A stretch of 64,000 bases of DNA, taken from a bacterium (GTDB lineage Bacteria; Planctomycetota; Planctomycetia; Pirellulales; Pirellulaceae). The stretch spans positions 20,511 to 84,510 of the forward strand of contig JAUIGN010000034.1 in NCBI GenBank assembly GCA_030430075.1. Direction: 5' to 3'. The notes beneath the pieces were generated by a model. That model was not told where the DNA came from. It made no database searches and saw nothing but the letters and a program-made list of their open reading frames with translations. Positions 54,964-63,950 of this stretch are shown here, piece after piece (the first letter of the stretch is position 1; the number at the start of each line of letters is the position of its first letter). The position numbers and the translations under genes are program-made.

Positions 54964-55337
54964 CCGAAACGAACGTCTTCGAATTGATCGGCGAAGACGG
55001 GTTTGGGCAGCTCGTAGCCGCTTTCTACCGCCATGTCGCCCAGGACAGCGTCCTGCGGCCCATGTATCCGGAAGAGGATCTGCAGCCGGCCGAAGAACGG
55101 CTCCGCGACTTTCTGGTGTTTCGCTTCGGCGGTCCGCCCCGCTACATCGAACAGCGGGGCCATCCCGCCCTGCGCATGCGCCACGCTCCGTTTGCGGTCA
55201 CCCGCAAGGCACACGACCATTGGCTGGCGGCCATGGAGCGGGCATTCGCCGAGTCGCAACTGGATCCGCAAGCGGAGGACGCCTTGCGCGAGTTCTTTGC
55301 CGGAGCGGCCGCGTTTCTGGTCAACCGGCCTGATTGA
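54960..55337 (+). CDS. Truncated hemoglobin, group II (trHbO-like)
   Basis: The 125-residue 2-over-2 globin has FRFGGPPRYIEQRGHPALRMRHAPF, which contains the E-F region and the proximal-side His, and Trp in the H-DHWL position. This is typical of group II truncated hemoglobins, which bind O2/NO or deliver oxygen. It begins inside the end of the M81 peptidase gene (ATGA). No heme-related gene lies nearby. Confidence 0.92.
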   Translation: MTETNVFELIGEDGFGQLVAAFYRHVAQDSVLRPMYPEEDLQPAEERLRDFLVFRFGGPPRYIEQRGHPALRMRHAPFAVTRKAHDHWLAAMERAFAESQLDPQAEDALREFFAGAAAFLVNRPD

Positions 55338-55426
55338 CGCCGCCGGTGTCGCCCCGCTGACAAGCCGTCGAAAATCGACATACTGAAGAAGTCAGACGTA
55401 TTTCGAATCACTTGCCGAGAGCCATT

Positions 55427-57004
55427 TTGAACGACGAACTTGCAACCAACGAGATTGCGCCGCCGACGGCGGAAGAGCTGGCATTTGCCACCCGGGTACT
55501 CGAGCAAATCGCCGATGACCGGGGCTTGTTGAAAGCGCTGGATAGCGACGGCATCCATCGCTTCCTTCGTGCGGCGGGGCGCGTTGCGATGCCGACCCGC
55601 AGCGCGCGCAAACAGCTTCTGCGTGCCAGCCGCAAACGGGCCCAACAGGAATCGGCGGCCAAGAAGGCGGAAGACGAACGGTTGCTGGCCGAAACGGGAA
55701 TTCGCAAAAAGATTGGAACTCGCCAACGGAAGAAGGCCTGTGCGCCGCGGCCGTTCGATCCGCCCCCCTTTCCTGAGGTTGAACAGGACGAGGCCCATTT
55801 TGGCCCCAAGCTGAATGTTGCTCGGACTTGCTACATCTGCAAGACCGACTTCGATCGCTTGCATTTCTTTTACGACTCGATGTGCGCGAATTGCGCCGAA
55901 CTGAACTGGACGCGGCGGAACCAGACCACCGATCTTTCCGGCCGCTTCGCCCTGGTTACCGGGGGGCGTGTGAAAATCGGTTACCAGGCGGCGCTCAAGC
56001 TGTTGCGGGCCGGCGCGACCGTCGTGGTCACGACCCGGTTTCCCCGCGACGGCGCGGCCCGGTTTCTCGCGGAGGACGATAGCGACGAATGGGCCGATCG
56101 GCTGCAGTTGCACGGGATCGATCTCCGGCACACGCCGAGCGTCGAAGCGCTGGCCGCTCATCTTTGCGCGACGTTGCCCCGGTTGGACTTTATCCTGAAC
56201 AACGCCTGCCAAACCGTCCGCCGGCCACCCGGTTTCTATGCCCATTTGATGGACGCGGAGCGGCAGTTGGCCGCCTCGCTTCCGGAGGCCGCGCGGCCCA
56301 TGCTGGCCGCCTACGAAGAACTGCGGAACCGGGATGTCGTCGCCGATCAGCAGCCGGATCTCACCCTGCCGCAACAAGTGGACGAAAGCCTGGCCGGAAT
56401 CCGTCGCGCCGCCGAACTCTCACAAATTCCGCTGGTCGCCGGCGACACGGCCAAAGGCAACGAGATCTTCCCTTCGGGCCAGTATGACGACGACCTTCAA
56501 CAGGTTGACCTGCGGAAGATCAATAGCTGGCGGCTCGGCCTGGCCGACGTGCCGACCGTCGAACTGTTGGAGGTCCAACTGGTCAACGCGATCGCCCCTT
56601 TCATCCTTAATGCCCGGCTCAAGCCGCTGATGGTTCGCGTTCCCACGCAAGACAAACACATCGTGAACGTTTCGGCGATGGAAGGCGTCTTCTACCGGGC
56701 GAACAAGACGGACAAGCATCCTCATACCAATATGGCCAAGGCGGCACTCAACATGTTGACCAGGACGTCGGCCCGTGACTACATCGCCGAAGGCATCCAC
56801 ATGAACAGTGTCGATACCGGTTGGATCACGGACGAGGATCCTGCGGAGATCGCAAAACGCAAACAGGACGAGCTCGGCTTCCACCCACCGCTCGACATCA
56901 TCGATGCCGCGGCCCGAATCTGCGACCCAATCTTTCACGGACTCCTGACGGGGAAACACGTCTGGGGCCAGTTCCTCAAAGACTACCGGGTCGCCAATTG
57001 GTAA
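55427..57004 (+). CDS. Zinc-knuckle short-chain dehydrogenase-like protein with altered active site
   Basis: The protein has about 525 residues. The N-terminal 170 are charged and helical, with a four-cysteine knuckle CYICK (135,138) and CANC (153,156). The SDR fold follows: nucleotide motif GGRVKIG at 179-185, NNACQT at 258-263 and catalytic Ser416 (NVSAMEG). In the YxxxK motif the tyrosine is replaced by Thr434 (TNMAK, Lys438 kept). A long insertion lies between strands. TTG at 55427 is chosen because GAGAG is suitably upstream; TTG at 55412 is possible. It may be a non-catalytic nucleotide-binding protein. Confidence 0.85.
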   Translation: MNDELATNEIAPPTAEELAFATRVLEQIADDRGLLKALDSDGIHRFLRAAGRVAMPTRSARKQLLRASRKRAQQESAAKKAEDERLLAETGIRKKIGTRQRKKACAPRPFDPPPFPEVEQDEAHFGPKLNVARTCYICKTDFDRLHFFYDSMCANCAELNWTRRNQTTDLSGRFALVTGGRVKIGYQAALKLLRAGATVVVTTRFPRDGAARFLAEDDSDEWADRLQLHGIDLRHTPSVEALAAHLCATLPRLDFILNNACQTVRRPPGFYAHLMDAERQLAASLPEAARPMLAAYEELRNRDVVADQQPDLTLPQQVDESLAGIRRAAELSQIPLVAGDTAKGNEIFPSGQYDDDLQQVDLRKINSWRLGLADVPTVELLEVQLVNAIAPFILNARLKPLMVRVPTQDKHIVNVSAMEGVFYRANKTDKHPHTNMAKAALNMLTRTSARDYIAEGIHMNSVDTGWITDEDPAEIAKRKQDELGFHPPLDIIDAAARICDPIFHGLLTGKHVWGQFLKDYRVANW

Positions 57005-57057
57005 CGGTGCCGCCCGGGTCGCTCGTCCCAGCCGCCGCGTCTGGTTTGATGCCGCTT

Positions 57058-58779
57058 TCAAGGAGACCGTTGCACGGCCGCTGCCACGTGTCGCGGCAGG
57101 CCCGGAAACAGGGGGATCCGCGGACGGTCGTTTGTCAGGGTCGGCCCCGGAGTGCTGCGTCCCGCGGAAATCTGCGACCTCAGGAGGCTCACCAGTTCCT
57201 GGACCTTGCCGGGATGCGTCGCGGCGAGATTGGTCGTCTCCCCCGGATCCTCATCCAGGTTGAACAACTGAACGAAAGGCCCTTGCTGGAGTTCCTCCAT
57301 GCGGGTCGGCAGACGGCCAAACTGCTTCAGCGCGTCACGCCAAGCCTGGTCGCGGGGCGGCATGTTGCCATACGTGCCGGCACAACCGCTCCCGGGGCAG
57401 AGCGCCAGTTTCCACGCTCCAGCGCGGATCGCTCGAGCCGGGCTGGCCTCGAACGCCATCGAGGTACGCGGTGCGGCGGCCGTGGGATCCTTCAGCAAGG
57501 GAAGAAAACTGATCGAATCAGGACCGGCGGCATCGTCGAGCTTCGTGCCGGTTAGCTCGGCGAAGGTCGCCATCAGATCTTGCAGGCCAACCAGCCGCCC
57601 GCACGTCGTACCCGCGGGAACCACCGGAGGCCAGCGGACCGCCAGCGGAACACGCAAGCCGCCTTCGTAGACAGAGAACTTGTAGCCGCGAAACGGTCCT
57701 CCGGCGAAATGGCCGTCCTCTTCGAGCTCTTTCATTTGCAGGAACGTGGCCTTGCGGCGACGCCCGGCATACGATGCAGGACCGTGGTCGGACGATGCCA
57801 TGACCAGGGTATTGTCGGCCAGGTCAAGCGCATCCAGGGCCGACAGGACGCGACCAACGCAGGCGTCCGTCTCCATCACAAAGTCGCCGTAGATCCCCAG
57901 CTTGCTGCGGCCCGCAAATTTCGAGCTGGGGCTGACCGGCGTATGCGGCGAGGTCAGCGCGAGGTACAGAAAGAACGGTCGGCCCTGCTGCGCATCGGCG
58001 GCCCGATCACGCAGGAAACGCTCGGCTTCGCCCGACAGCGTTTCCAGGACCTTGACGTCCTCAAAGTCTTCCGCGGCTGGACCGCGGCGGTTGAAGGCAC
58101 TCCAACCTTTCTCGGCGGTCACCTCGCCGACCCAGCGATTGTTGCGGACAAACGCGTAAGGGAACATGTCGAGCGACCCGGGCAGGATGCAGCTCTCTTG
58201 AAAACCAAACTGCGGCGGGCCCACGTCCAACGGCCGGCGATAGTCGACGTTGTCGGGCCCTTGTGTACGACCGTCGAGCGTCTGCATCTTCGTACCGAGG
58301 TGCCATTTGCCGACGTAGCCCGTATGGTATCCGGCCGCCCGCAACATGGTGCCCAGCGTGTGCTGGCCGGCAGGAAGGCGCGTGCCCAGATAACCCCACG
58401 GACCACCCGGCTCCGGCGGCCCGAATCGCCACGGATAACGGCCTGTCATAATCGCCATCCGACTGGGAACGCAAACCGAAGCGTTGACATGCGCATCCGT
58501 GAACCGCATCCCTTCCCGCGCCAAGCGATCAAAATGCGGCGTCTCAATCTGACATCGATCACCGCCGAACGACTTAATGTCGCCGTAACCCAGGTCATCG
58601 GCGAGGATCAGAATGATGTTCGGGGCGTTCCCAGTGACCTGGTCGGCTCCTAATGCATGATCCGCCAACACGATCGGGAAGCCAATCGAGCACAGTGCCA
58701 TGAGCCCCCACAACGGCGCCCGGTCGATTGGCTGCGGCGCCCGCTCTGCGGATCCAGGTCGGTTAAGCGAATCCAACAT
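57058..58779 (-). CDS. Formylglycine-type sulfatase (secreted)
   Basis: The 573-residue protein has an N-terminal hydrophobic signal (LWGLMALCSIGFPIVLA) and then the sulfatase fold. Metal-binding Asp61-Asp62 are in ILADDLGYGD. The activation motif CVPSR lies at 103-107 with Cys103 to be converted to formylglycine. Next come TGRYPWRFG, GKWHLGT and the TLVMASSDHG metal segment. Such enzymes remove sulfate esters from polysaccharides and are multiplied in planctomycetes. An anaerobic or FGE-type maturase is not in the window. The true start may be 58779 or further downstream. It is transcribed toward the SDR gene. Confidence 0.93.
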   Translation of the reverse strand: MLDSLNRPGSAERAPQPIDRAPLWGLMALCSIGFPIVLADHALGADQVTGNAPNIILILADDLGYGDIKSFGGDRCQIETPHFDRLAREGMRFTDAHVNASVCVPSRMAIMTGRYPWRFGPPEPGGPWGYLGTRLPAGQHTLGTMLRAAGYHTGYVGKWHLGTKMQTLDGRTQGPDNVDYRRPLDVGPPQFGFQESCILPGSLDMFPYAFVRNNRWVGEVTAEKGWSAFNRRGPAAEDFEDVKVLETLSGEAERFLRDRAADAQQGRPFFLYLALTSPHTPVSPSSKFAGRSKLGIYGDFVMETDACVGRVLSALDALDLADNTLVMASSDHGPASYAGRRRKATFLQMKELEEDGHFAGGPFRGYKFSVYEGGLRVPLAVRWPPVVPAGTTCGRLVGLQDLMATFAELTGTKLDDAAGPDSISFLPLLKDPTAAAPRTSMAFEASPARAIRAGAWKLALCPGSGCAGTYGNMPPRDQAWRDALKQFGRLPTRMEELQQGPFVQLFNLDEDPGETTNLAATHPGKVQELVSLLRSQISAGRSTPGPTLTNDRPRIPLFPGLPRHVAAAVQRSP

Positions 58780-59171
58780 GTATGTTCCAGTATCAAAGAA
58801 GTGCTGTCGGTTTCCAAAAATGCTCCACACGCCCCACGGCACTCCAGCCCGGATCGTTCACCGGCCGTTAGGCGTTAGCCCCGGTTCCGTCGAGTGCTCC
58901 CCGAACCGGACGTGAACGCGCTCCGGCTGAGGTCCGCGACGTTTCGGGTCAGGTCACCGCAAATGGCTGCGGCGCAAGGAGGCGCACTGAGCGGATGGAC
59001 GTTCAAAAATAGCTCAGGTCCGTCCCAATAACATTCCATTCGAATCCAGTGATCGCAGTCCCAGTGGGTCGACGAAGCAGAGGGCCAGTGATACCACCAA
59101 GCAGGCGTTATTTTCCCGCCAGCATCCTAGGAAATCAACGACCTGCGAAACCCAATGGAACGGGATTGATC
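58780..59171. other. Intergenic region with family B repeat
   Basis: The 392-bp gap between the MFS gene stop and the sulfatase start (both minus) includes family B copy 6 (58863-58931). No gene is seen in the rest. Confidence 0.5.
58863..58931 (+). repeat. Family B two-hairpin repeat, copy 6
   Basis: GGCCGTTAGGCGTTAGCCCC is followed by GGTTCCGTCGAGTGCTCCCC and CGGACGTGAACGCG, and the copy ends CTCCGGCTGAG. It lies upstream of the sulfatase gene. Confidence 0.75.
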
Positions 59172-60548
59172 TTAGTCCGCTTCGTGAACCTGGTCCGGAA
59201 GGCTAGGCAGCACAGGCGTCTCCAGCGACGCTGCGCCTGGACGAACGGCGACGGTTCGCATTCCCATCTGGTCAGAATCGACGATTAGTTTCGGCACGCG
59301 TGCCAGCAATGTGAGTGCGGCAAGCCGCCCGACAGAGGATGCGGCGAAGATGAACAAGTATCCATTGAAGGTCGTGCCGAAGGCAAGCAGAAGCAATCCG
59401 CCGACGAACGAGCCGGTAACCCACGCGGTGGTATTCAGCAGGTTGTAGATCGTAAGGACGCTCGTCCGTTCATCTTCGGGGATCGATTCAAAGAAGAGCA
59501 GGAAGAAGGCAAGTTCGTAGGCGGCCCAAGTGATTCCGCCCAGGGCCTGCAAAAAAACCAGCCACGCCAGATGCTGCGAGACAAGCCAACCGCCGCTCAA
59601 AGGCACGATGCCCGCTCCGCCGATCCAGAGAAGATTTCGAGCGCCGATACGCTTGGCAACTCGACCCCACACCGGCAGAGCCACGACTTTGGAAAGGAAA
59701 GCGATCGAAAACAGGACGACAAGATCCATGTAGTCAAATCTCAATTGCTTGAGCATGAATGGCGTGAAGAACGGGCCGGCCGTTTGAGCGGCAGCCTGGA
59801 CCACGGCGAGATAGACCAACAGCCGGCCGCCGCTGCTTGCCTGCAGATGATGGAACACGCGTCTCCAAGGGATCTCGCGCATGTTGGTCGGCAGAGGAAC
59901 GGGCTCGCTTTGCAACCGCAACATGACTGCCGACACCAGGCGAAAACTGCCGGCCAGCACAAACATGAACGCAAACGCTTGCAGGCTTCGCTCGTGGAGA
60001 GAAGCGTAGTGCAACAATACTCCGCCCCCGCAGACGCCGAGAAACACACCTGCTTGCGACAGCCGTGTGCGATGTGCGAAGAAGCGTGGACGAATCACAC
60101 GGGGAACCAGAGTGCCTATCCAGGTGTTCCAGGCAGGCCCGGTGGCCAGGCCGGCTCCCCAGTAGACCGCTGCCACGAACAGCAGCGGCGCCGTTCCGAT
60201 GGATCCAATGACTGCTGCGGCCACCAACGGCAAAAAGCTCATGGATTGGACGACCGCGCAACCAACGACCCAACGGCGGTGTGACCCAAGCAGGCGAACG
60301 GCGGCCGGCGAGCCTAACTGGATCAGGCCTCCGGCGACTAAGGGGACGCTACTGACCATTCCCGACGCCAGTTCGCCAAGGCCGACGGCGAGCGCAAACG
60401 CCGGCAGGTAGGTCTCGCCGATGCCCACCATGCCACCGAACGTCACTCCGTCGACAAGGCTGACGCTCAGGTCGCGCCGCAAGGCGCGCGGCTTTGCTCC
60501 GGCAGCCCCGGTCGAACGCCCATCGCATCCAATGTCCGGCCTACCCAT
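59172..60548 (-). CDS. Major facilitator superfamily transporter
   Basis: The 458-residue protein has about 12 hydrophobic helices (for example LFVAAVYWGAGLATG, LLVYLAVVQAAAQTAG, LVFLQALGGITWAAYELAFFLLFF). MFS loop patterns are RRDLSVSLVDGVTFGG at the N-terminus and LPVWGRVAKRIGARN in the central loop. Substrate unknown. A small protein gene overlaps its start by 8 bp upstream on the same strand. It lies opposite a GH62 arabinofuranosidase, so sugar uptake is a tempting but unproved role. Confidence 0.87.
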   Translation of the reverse strand: MGRPDIGCDGRSTGAAGAKPRALRRDLSVSLVDGVTFGGMVGIGETYLPAFALAVGLGELASGMVSSVPLVAGGLIQLGSPAAVRLLGSHRRWVVGCAVVQSMSFLPLVAAAVIGSIGTAPLLFVAAVYWGAGLATGPAWNTWIGTLVPRVIRPRFFAHRTRLSQAGVFLGVCGGGVLLHYASLHERSLQAFAFMFVLAGSFRLVSAVMLRLQSEPVPLPTNMREIPWRRVFHHLQASSGGRLLVYLAVVQAAAQTAGPFFTPFMLKQLRFDYMDLVVLFSIAFLSKVVALPVWGRVAKRIGARNLLWIGGAGIVPLSGGWLVSQHLAWLVFLQALGGITWAAYELAFFLLFFESIPEDERTSVLTIYNLLNTTAWVTGSFVGGLLLLAFGTTFNGYLFIFAASSVGRLAALTLLARVPKLIVDSDQMGMRTVAVRPGAASLETPVLPSLPDQVHEAD

Positions 60549-60765
60549 CAGCGAACGTCTTTAAGATGGTGCCGGCGCCGATGGCGCCCTCGTCATCAAC
60601 CGAGACCGCGCCGACCTCGAGATCCATCTCGGTCCAGTCATACGACTGGCGAAACGCCGGCTGCCGTCCGAACCGGCCTGCGAACTCGATCAACTCGTCC
60701 CAGGCATCTCTACCCGCTTCCGAGAACTCGTGAGAGCCGTTCAACACGATCTGACTCACGCGCAT
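60541..60765 (-). CDS. Small acidic protein, 74 residues, unknown
   Basis: Met at 60765 is chosen because GGAAGGAC precedes it. The sequence begins MRVSQIVLNGSHEFSEAGRD and is acidic with two aromatic residues near the middle (SYDWTEMDL). It ends in a GAGTILKTFADG strand. No family, membrane segment or cysteine. Its stop overlaps the MFS start by 8 bp, so it is in the same transcript. An open frame continues upstream to 60987 without a ribosome-binding site. Confidence 0.6.
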   Translation of the reverse strand: MRVSQIVLNGSHEFSEAGRDAWDELIEFAGRFGRQPAFRQSYDWTEMDLEVGAVSVDDEGAIGAGTILKTFADG

Positions 60766-61182
60766 GCGTCCTTCCATTGTGTAACGGGTCACCGGTGCAA
60801 AGCAGGGAATTGAAACGTATTTTTGGCATCGCAGCGGCGATTGGCAAGAGGAGATGTCGGTGCCTGAAATGGGCCAAAATCGGCCGGAACTGGGGGCCCA
60901 GTCAAGGGCTTCAGCAATCCTTGATGGCCGTTTCCTGACCGCTGCCGAGAGGCCACATTGCCGCGGCCATGATTTCAAAAGGCACACAGATGGCGTGGCG
61001 GCTGACTCCGTCGCGAGACGAACCCTCGGAGCGTCGACCGGACGCTAAGCTGCACCCGGAACGTGCGTCGCGGAATTGTGATCCTGCCGGTGGAATCCGA
61101 GTTTCTGATCAGGCTAGAATCTTGGACGGAGTACTGGCTTCGACCAACGAACGATTGTCGACGAATAAGAATCGAGAACACC
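60766..61182. other. Divergent intergenic region without recognisable features
   Basis: The 417-bp region lies between the small protein gene (minus) and the GH62 gene (plus). It should hold both promoters; no strong box, RNA or repeat family is visible. Confidence 0.4.
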
Positions 61183-62211
61183 GTGACACTCCGCATCCTG
61201 TTGACGCACGTGTTCGTTCTGACGACGTCGATGTGCTTCGCGCAGTTGCCGAACGATGGCGAATTCCGCTGGCAGGTAGGGCCGCCGCTGCTTTCCGTGC
61301 ATTCAGCCCGCCTGCCGAATTCACCTGATCACCCTTGGATTGCGGTCAAGGATCCAAGTATTGTTCGCTACGGTGGCCAATGGCATCTGTTCTGCACACT
61401 GAGAAAAAACAAACAAGGTGACGGCCGAATCCGTATTGGCCACCTCTCGTTCCTTCGGTGGGAGGATGCCGACGGGGCCGACTGGAGCGTTTTGAAGCTG
61501 ACGCCGGGCTATCACGGAGCTCCGCAAATCTTTTGGTTCGCCCCGCAACGGAAATGGTACCTCGTCTATCAGGCAGAAGATCAGACTCGCGGCCTCAAGT
61601 ACGGCCCTTGCTACTCGACGAACGACGACATTACGAAACCCCACAAGTGGACGCTTCCAGAACCGTTGTACGTCGTGCCGGAAGGTCGCAAGGCGGGGCT
61701 GGACTTTTGGGTCATCTGCGACGACGCCAAAGCGCACCTGTTCTTCACCACGCTCGACGGAAGGATGTGGCGGGCCGAGACGGTTCTGGCAAAGTTTCCC
61801 GACATAGGCTGGTCGATACCGCGGGTCGTTCTCCAGGCGGACATCTTTGAAGCCAGTCACACCTACCGGCTCGCCGGACAGAGCCGGTTTCTTACGGTGG
61901 TCGAGGCACAAGCGAATCGACGTCGCTACTTCAAAGTATTCCTTGCGGATTCGCTGGAAGGAGAATGGAAGCCGCTCGCTGCCACCCGCAGCAAACCGCT
62001 TGTCTCACCTGCCAACGTGGTCAACCAGCAGGAGTCATGGGCCACCTCGTACAGTCACGGTGAGTTCATCCGATCCGGTTACGATCAACAATTGGAGATC
62101 GACCCTGACAACCTGCAACTGCTGTTCCAGGGCGCCAGCGATGACGAGTACCGCAGGCGGTCGTATGGCCAGGTTCCCTGGCGACTGGGCCTGCTTACGC
62201 CGGCAAGGTGA
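61183..62211 (+). CDS. Secreted GH62 alpha-L-arabinofuranosidase-like protein
   Basis: The 342-residue protein has a signal peptide (ILLTHVFVLTTSMCFA) and then the five-bladed GH62 propeller. WIAVKDPSIVRYGG holds the candidate base Asp57. PQIFWFAPQRKWYLVYQ, LDFWVICDDAKAHLFFTT, FEASHTYRL, the VVEAQ region and ESWATSYSHGEFIRSGYDQ all match the family order. GH62 releases L-arabinofuranose from arabinoxylan. GTG at 61183 with GAGAA upstream starts at the signal peptide. The frame is open to 61063 but without homology. No other polysaccharide lyase or hydrolase lies nearby. Confidence 0.85.
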   Translation: MTLRILLTHVFVLTTSMCFAQLPNDGEFRWQVGPPLLSVHSARLPNSPDHPWIAVKDPSIVRYGGQWHLFCTLRKNKQGDGRIRIGHLSFLRWEDADGADWSVLKLTPGYHGAPQIFWFAPQRKWYLVYQAEDQTRGLKYGPCYSTNDDITKPHKWTLPEPLYVVPEGRKAGLDFWVICDDAKAHLFFTTLDGRMWRAETVLAKFPDIGWSIPRVVLQADIFEASHTYRLAGQSRFLTVVEAQANRRRYFKVFLADSLEGEWKPLAATRSKPLVSPANVVNQQESWATSYSHGEFIRSGYDQQLEIDPDNLQLLFQGASDDEYRRRSYGQVPWRLGLLTPAR

Positions 62212-62536
62212 TGGGAGACAGATGACGGTCGGGCGGCTCGAGACGACAAGAGAAGTGAACAGGACAGACCTCGCATCAACGAACTTCTGCGGCCATGTCT
62301 CGGGCAACGTGTGTGTTTGGTCGACGGCCTGTCTCGTACCGACGTATTCCTGGCTGCGGCCCTAACAGCGCCGGCCGCGGACTTGCTCGTCGTGCATCGA
62401 TGGCCGTAACTTGCATCGCGCGGTTAGCAATCATGAATTGGCGCCATCCTCCTCGGTCTGATCCGCGGCGTGATTCCAATCTTCATGTATTTGGTTCAGT
62501 TGCCACAATGACACGTCTTCGACAGGGTTGAAAGCC
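62212..62536. other. Intergenic region without recognisable features
   Basis: The 325-bp stretch between GH62 and the MBL-fold gene (both plus) has no gene, RNA or repeat that I can support. Confidence 0.4.
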
Positions 62537-63310
62537 ATGGCCCGACTCAAGGTGTTCCCGGTTACCAAGTCCGTTTACTGCGTCCAGCGAGCCGATATGC
62601 TCAGTTGTTCTTATTTCGTTGTTCGGCCGGATGGCGTGGTGTTGATTGACTCGGGAATGGACGTCGACGGTTCGGAAATGCGTTTTGGCCTGCAAGAACA
62701 GGGACTCAGTGTTTCCGACGTGCGAGCCGTCTTGATTACCCATTGGCATAACGACCATACAGCGGGTGCCGCGTCGATCGTTGACGATTCCGGAGCGATC
62801 GTGATGAGCCATGCAGGCAGCGTCGAGCGTTTGGCGCGCAGGTTGATTGCGACCGGCTTGCGGGGCCGGATCGCAAGTTTACTTCCCTTTCAGGGATTCC
62901 TCGGATCCGTACGCGGTTTACTCGAGCTTGCTCCGCCGCGCGCCGTAACCGTGGCACAAACGCTAACTGAAGGCGATGTGTCGTTGGGTGAATTCCGGGT
63001 CATCGAAACTCCAGGCCATGTGGACGGCCACATCAGCTTCCTCTTCGAGCCCGAAGGTGTCCTCTTCACAGGAGACGCCTTGGCGGTAGCCCACGAAAAG
63101 CTCTCTTTCATGTCGCGGTTTCTCACCGACGACAAGGAAGCGGCCCGCTTATCGATGTTGCGCTGCCTCGATCTACAGCCGGATGCGTACTGCCCCGGCC
63201 ATCGCGGACCGTTGGTGAATCCGCCCGCCAAGGACATTAGGAGACTGCGCGACCGGCTGGAAAACCTGAGGTGGTGGCCAATCATCGGCTGCGGAGAAAA
63301 GCCGTTTTAG
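62537..63310 (+). CDS. MBL-fold metallo-hydrolase
   Basis: The 257-residue protein has the zinc motif THWHNDHTAG (His69, His71, Asp73, His74), TPGHVDGHISF (second His) and FTGDAL (bridging Asp), with the last His in CPGHRG. It belongs to the metallo-beta-lactamase superfamily; glyoxalase-II-like, quorum lactonase and other hydrolase activities are all possible. Met at 62537 is chosen over TTG 62528. It has no signal peptide and stands alone. Confidence 0.9.
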   Translation: MARLKVFPVTKSVYCVQRADMLSCSYFVVRPDGVVLIDSGMDVDGSEMRFGLQEQGLSVSDVRAVLITHWHNDHTAGAASIVDDSGAIVMSHAGSVERLARRLIATGLRGRIASLLPFQGFLGSVRGLLELAPPRAVTVAQTLTEGDVSLGEFRVIETPGHVDGHISFLFEPEGVLFTGDALAVAHEKLSFMSRFLTDDKEAARLSMLRCLDLQPDAYCPGHRGPLVNPPAKDIRRLRDRLENLRWWPIIGCGEKPF

Positions 63311-63950
63311 TTGGTCTCTTCCAAAACAACCTGAGCATTGAGCGTCGGCGTCAGTTTGCTGACGATGCTTTGCTTGATCGTGGGGGTGTCGTGTGGTCGC
63401 ATGATGCAAAGGAGAAGTGGCATTGGTTCGCAAGTGAACGACGGGATAACGTACGCGACGAGTCAGGCGAAATGAAGAATCTGCCCCGGCTCCCGTGCAG
63501 CATCGACGACGTGCGGCGACGGGTAAGCGAGTTGGCCAAGCGGACGAATAACCACAAGTCCTGAGCTGCAAAGGAAAATCGACAACATGGCTGCTGGGGG
63601 CGTGCATTTTGCTCTAGTCATGTGCCGTGAGAGTTGGCTGGGCACTCTCATGCAACCAGCTTCGGTGTCCCTCACGGAAGTCGCGAAACCCCTGCGTCAT
63701 GGCGGCCGAAGACAGCGTCCGTCTTTTCGACCGAGTCGCCGGACGGCTTTGGCTGACTGGGTAAGATCACCAGACACCGATGCGCGCCGGGTTGCAGTTG
63801 CGGATGTGACTTGAGAAGTCATTTTTTCAATCACCAAGTATCTCGGTAGTCGTCTTTGCATAAAGCACGAGATGTGAGATGCGCTGGCTCTGAAGGACAC
63901 TCCATGTGCTTAATTCTGCCGCTAGAATTGAGTAATTACAGGAGAGTGTC
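63311..63950. other. Intergenic tract leading into a transposase gene
   Basis: No convincing gene is present. A plus-strand frame ending at 63564 has no usable start signal and overlaps the MBL gene. At the right end GACACTC (63896-63902) and GAGTGTC (63944-63950) form an inverted pair just before the transposase start and may belong to an insertion-sequence end. Confidence 0.4.

Noticed and set aside
63271..63564. 97-residue frame after the MBL gene
   Set aside because: It overlaps the MBL gene, has no ribosome-binding site or recognisable domain, and its first part is an out-of-frame reading of the MBL C-terminus.
63896..63950. Complete left end of the insertion sequence
   Set aside because: The 7-bp inverted pair before the transposase start is suggestive, but the other end lies outside the window, so the boundary cannot be set.
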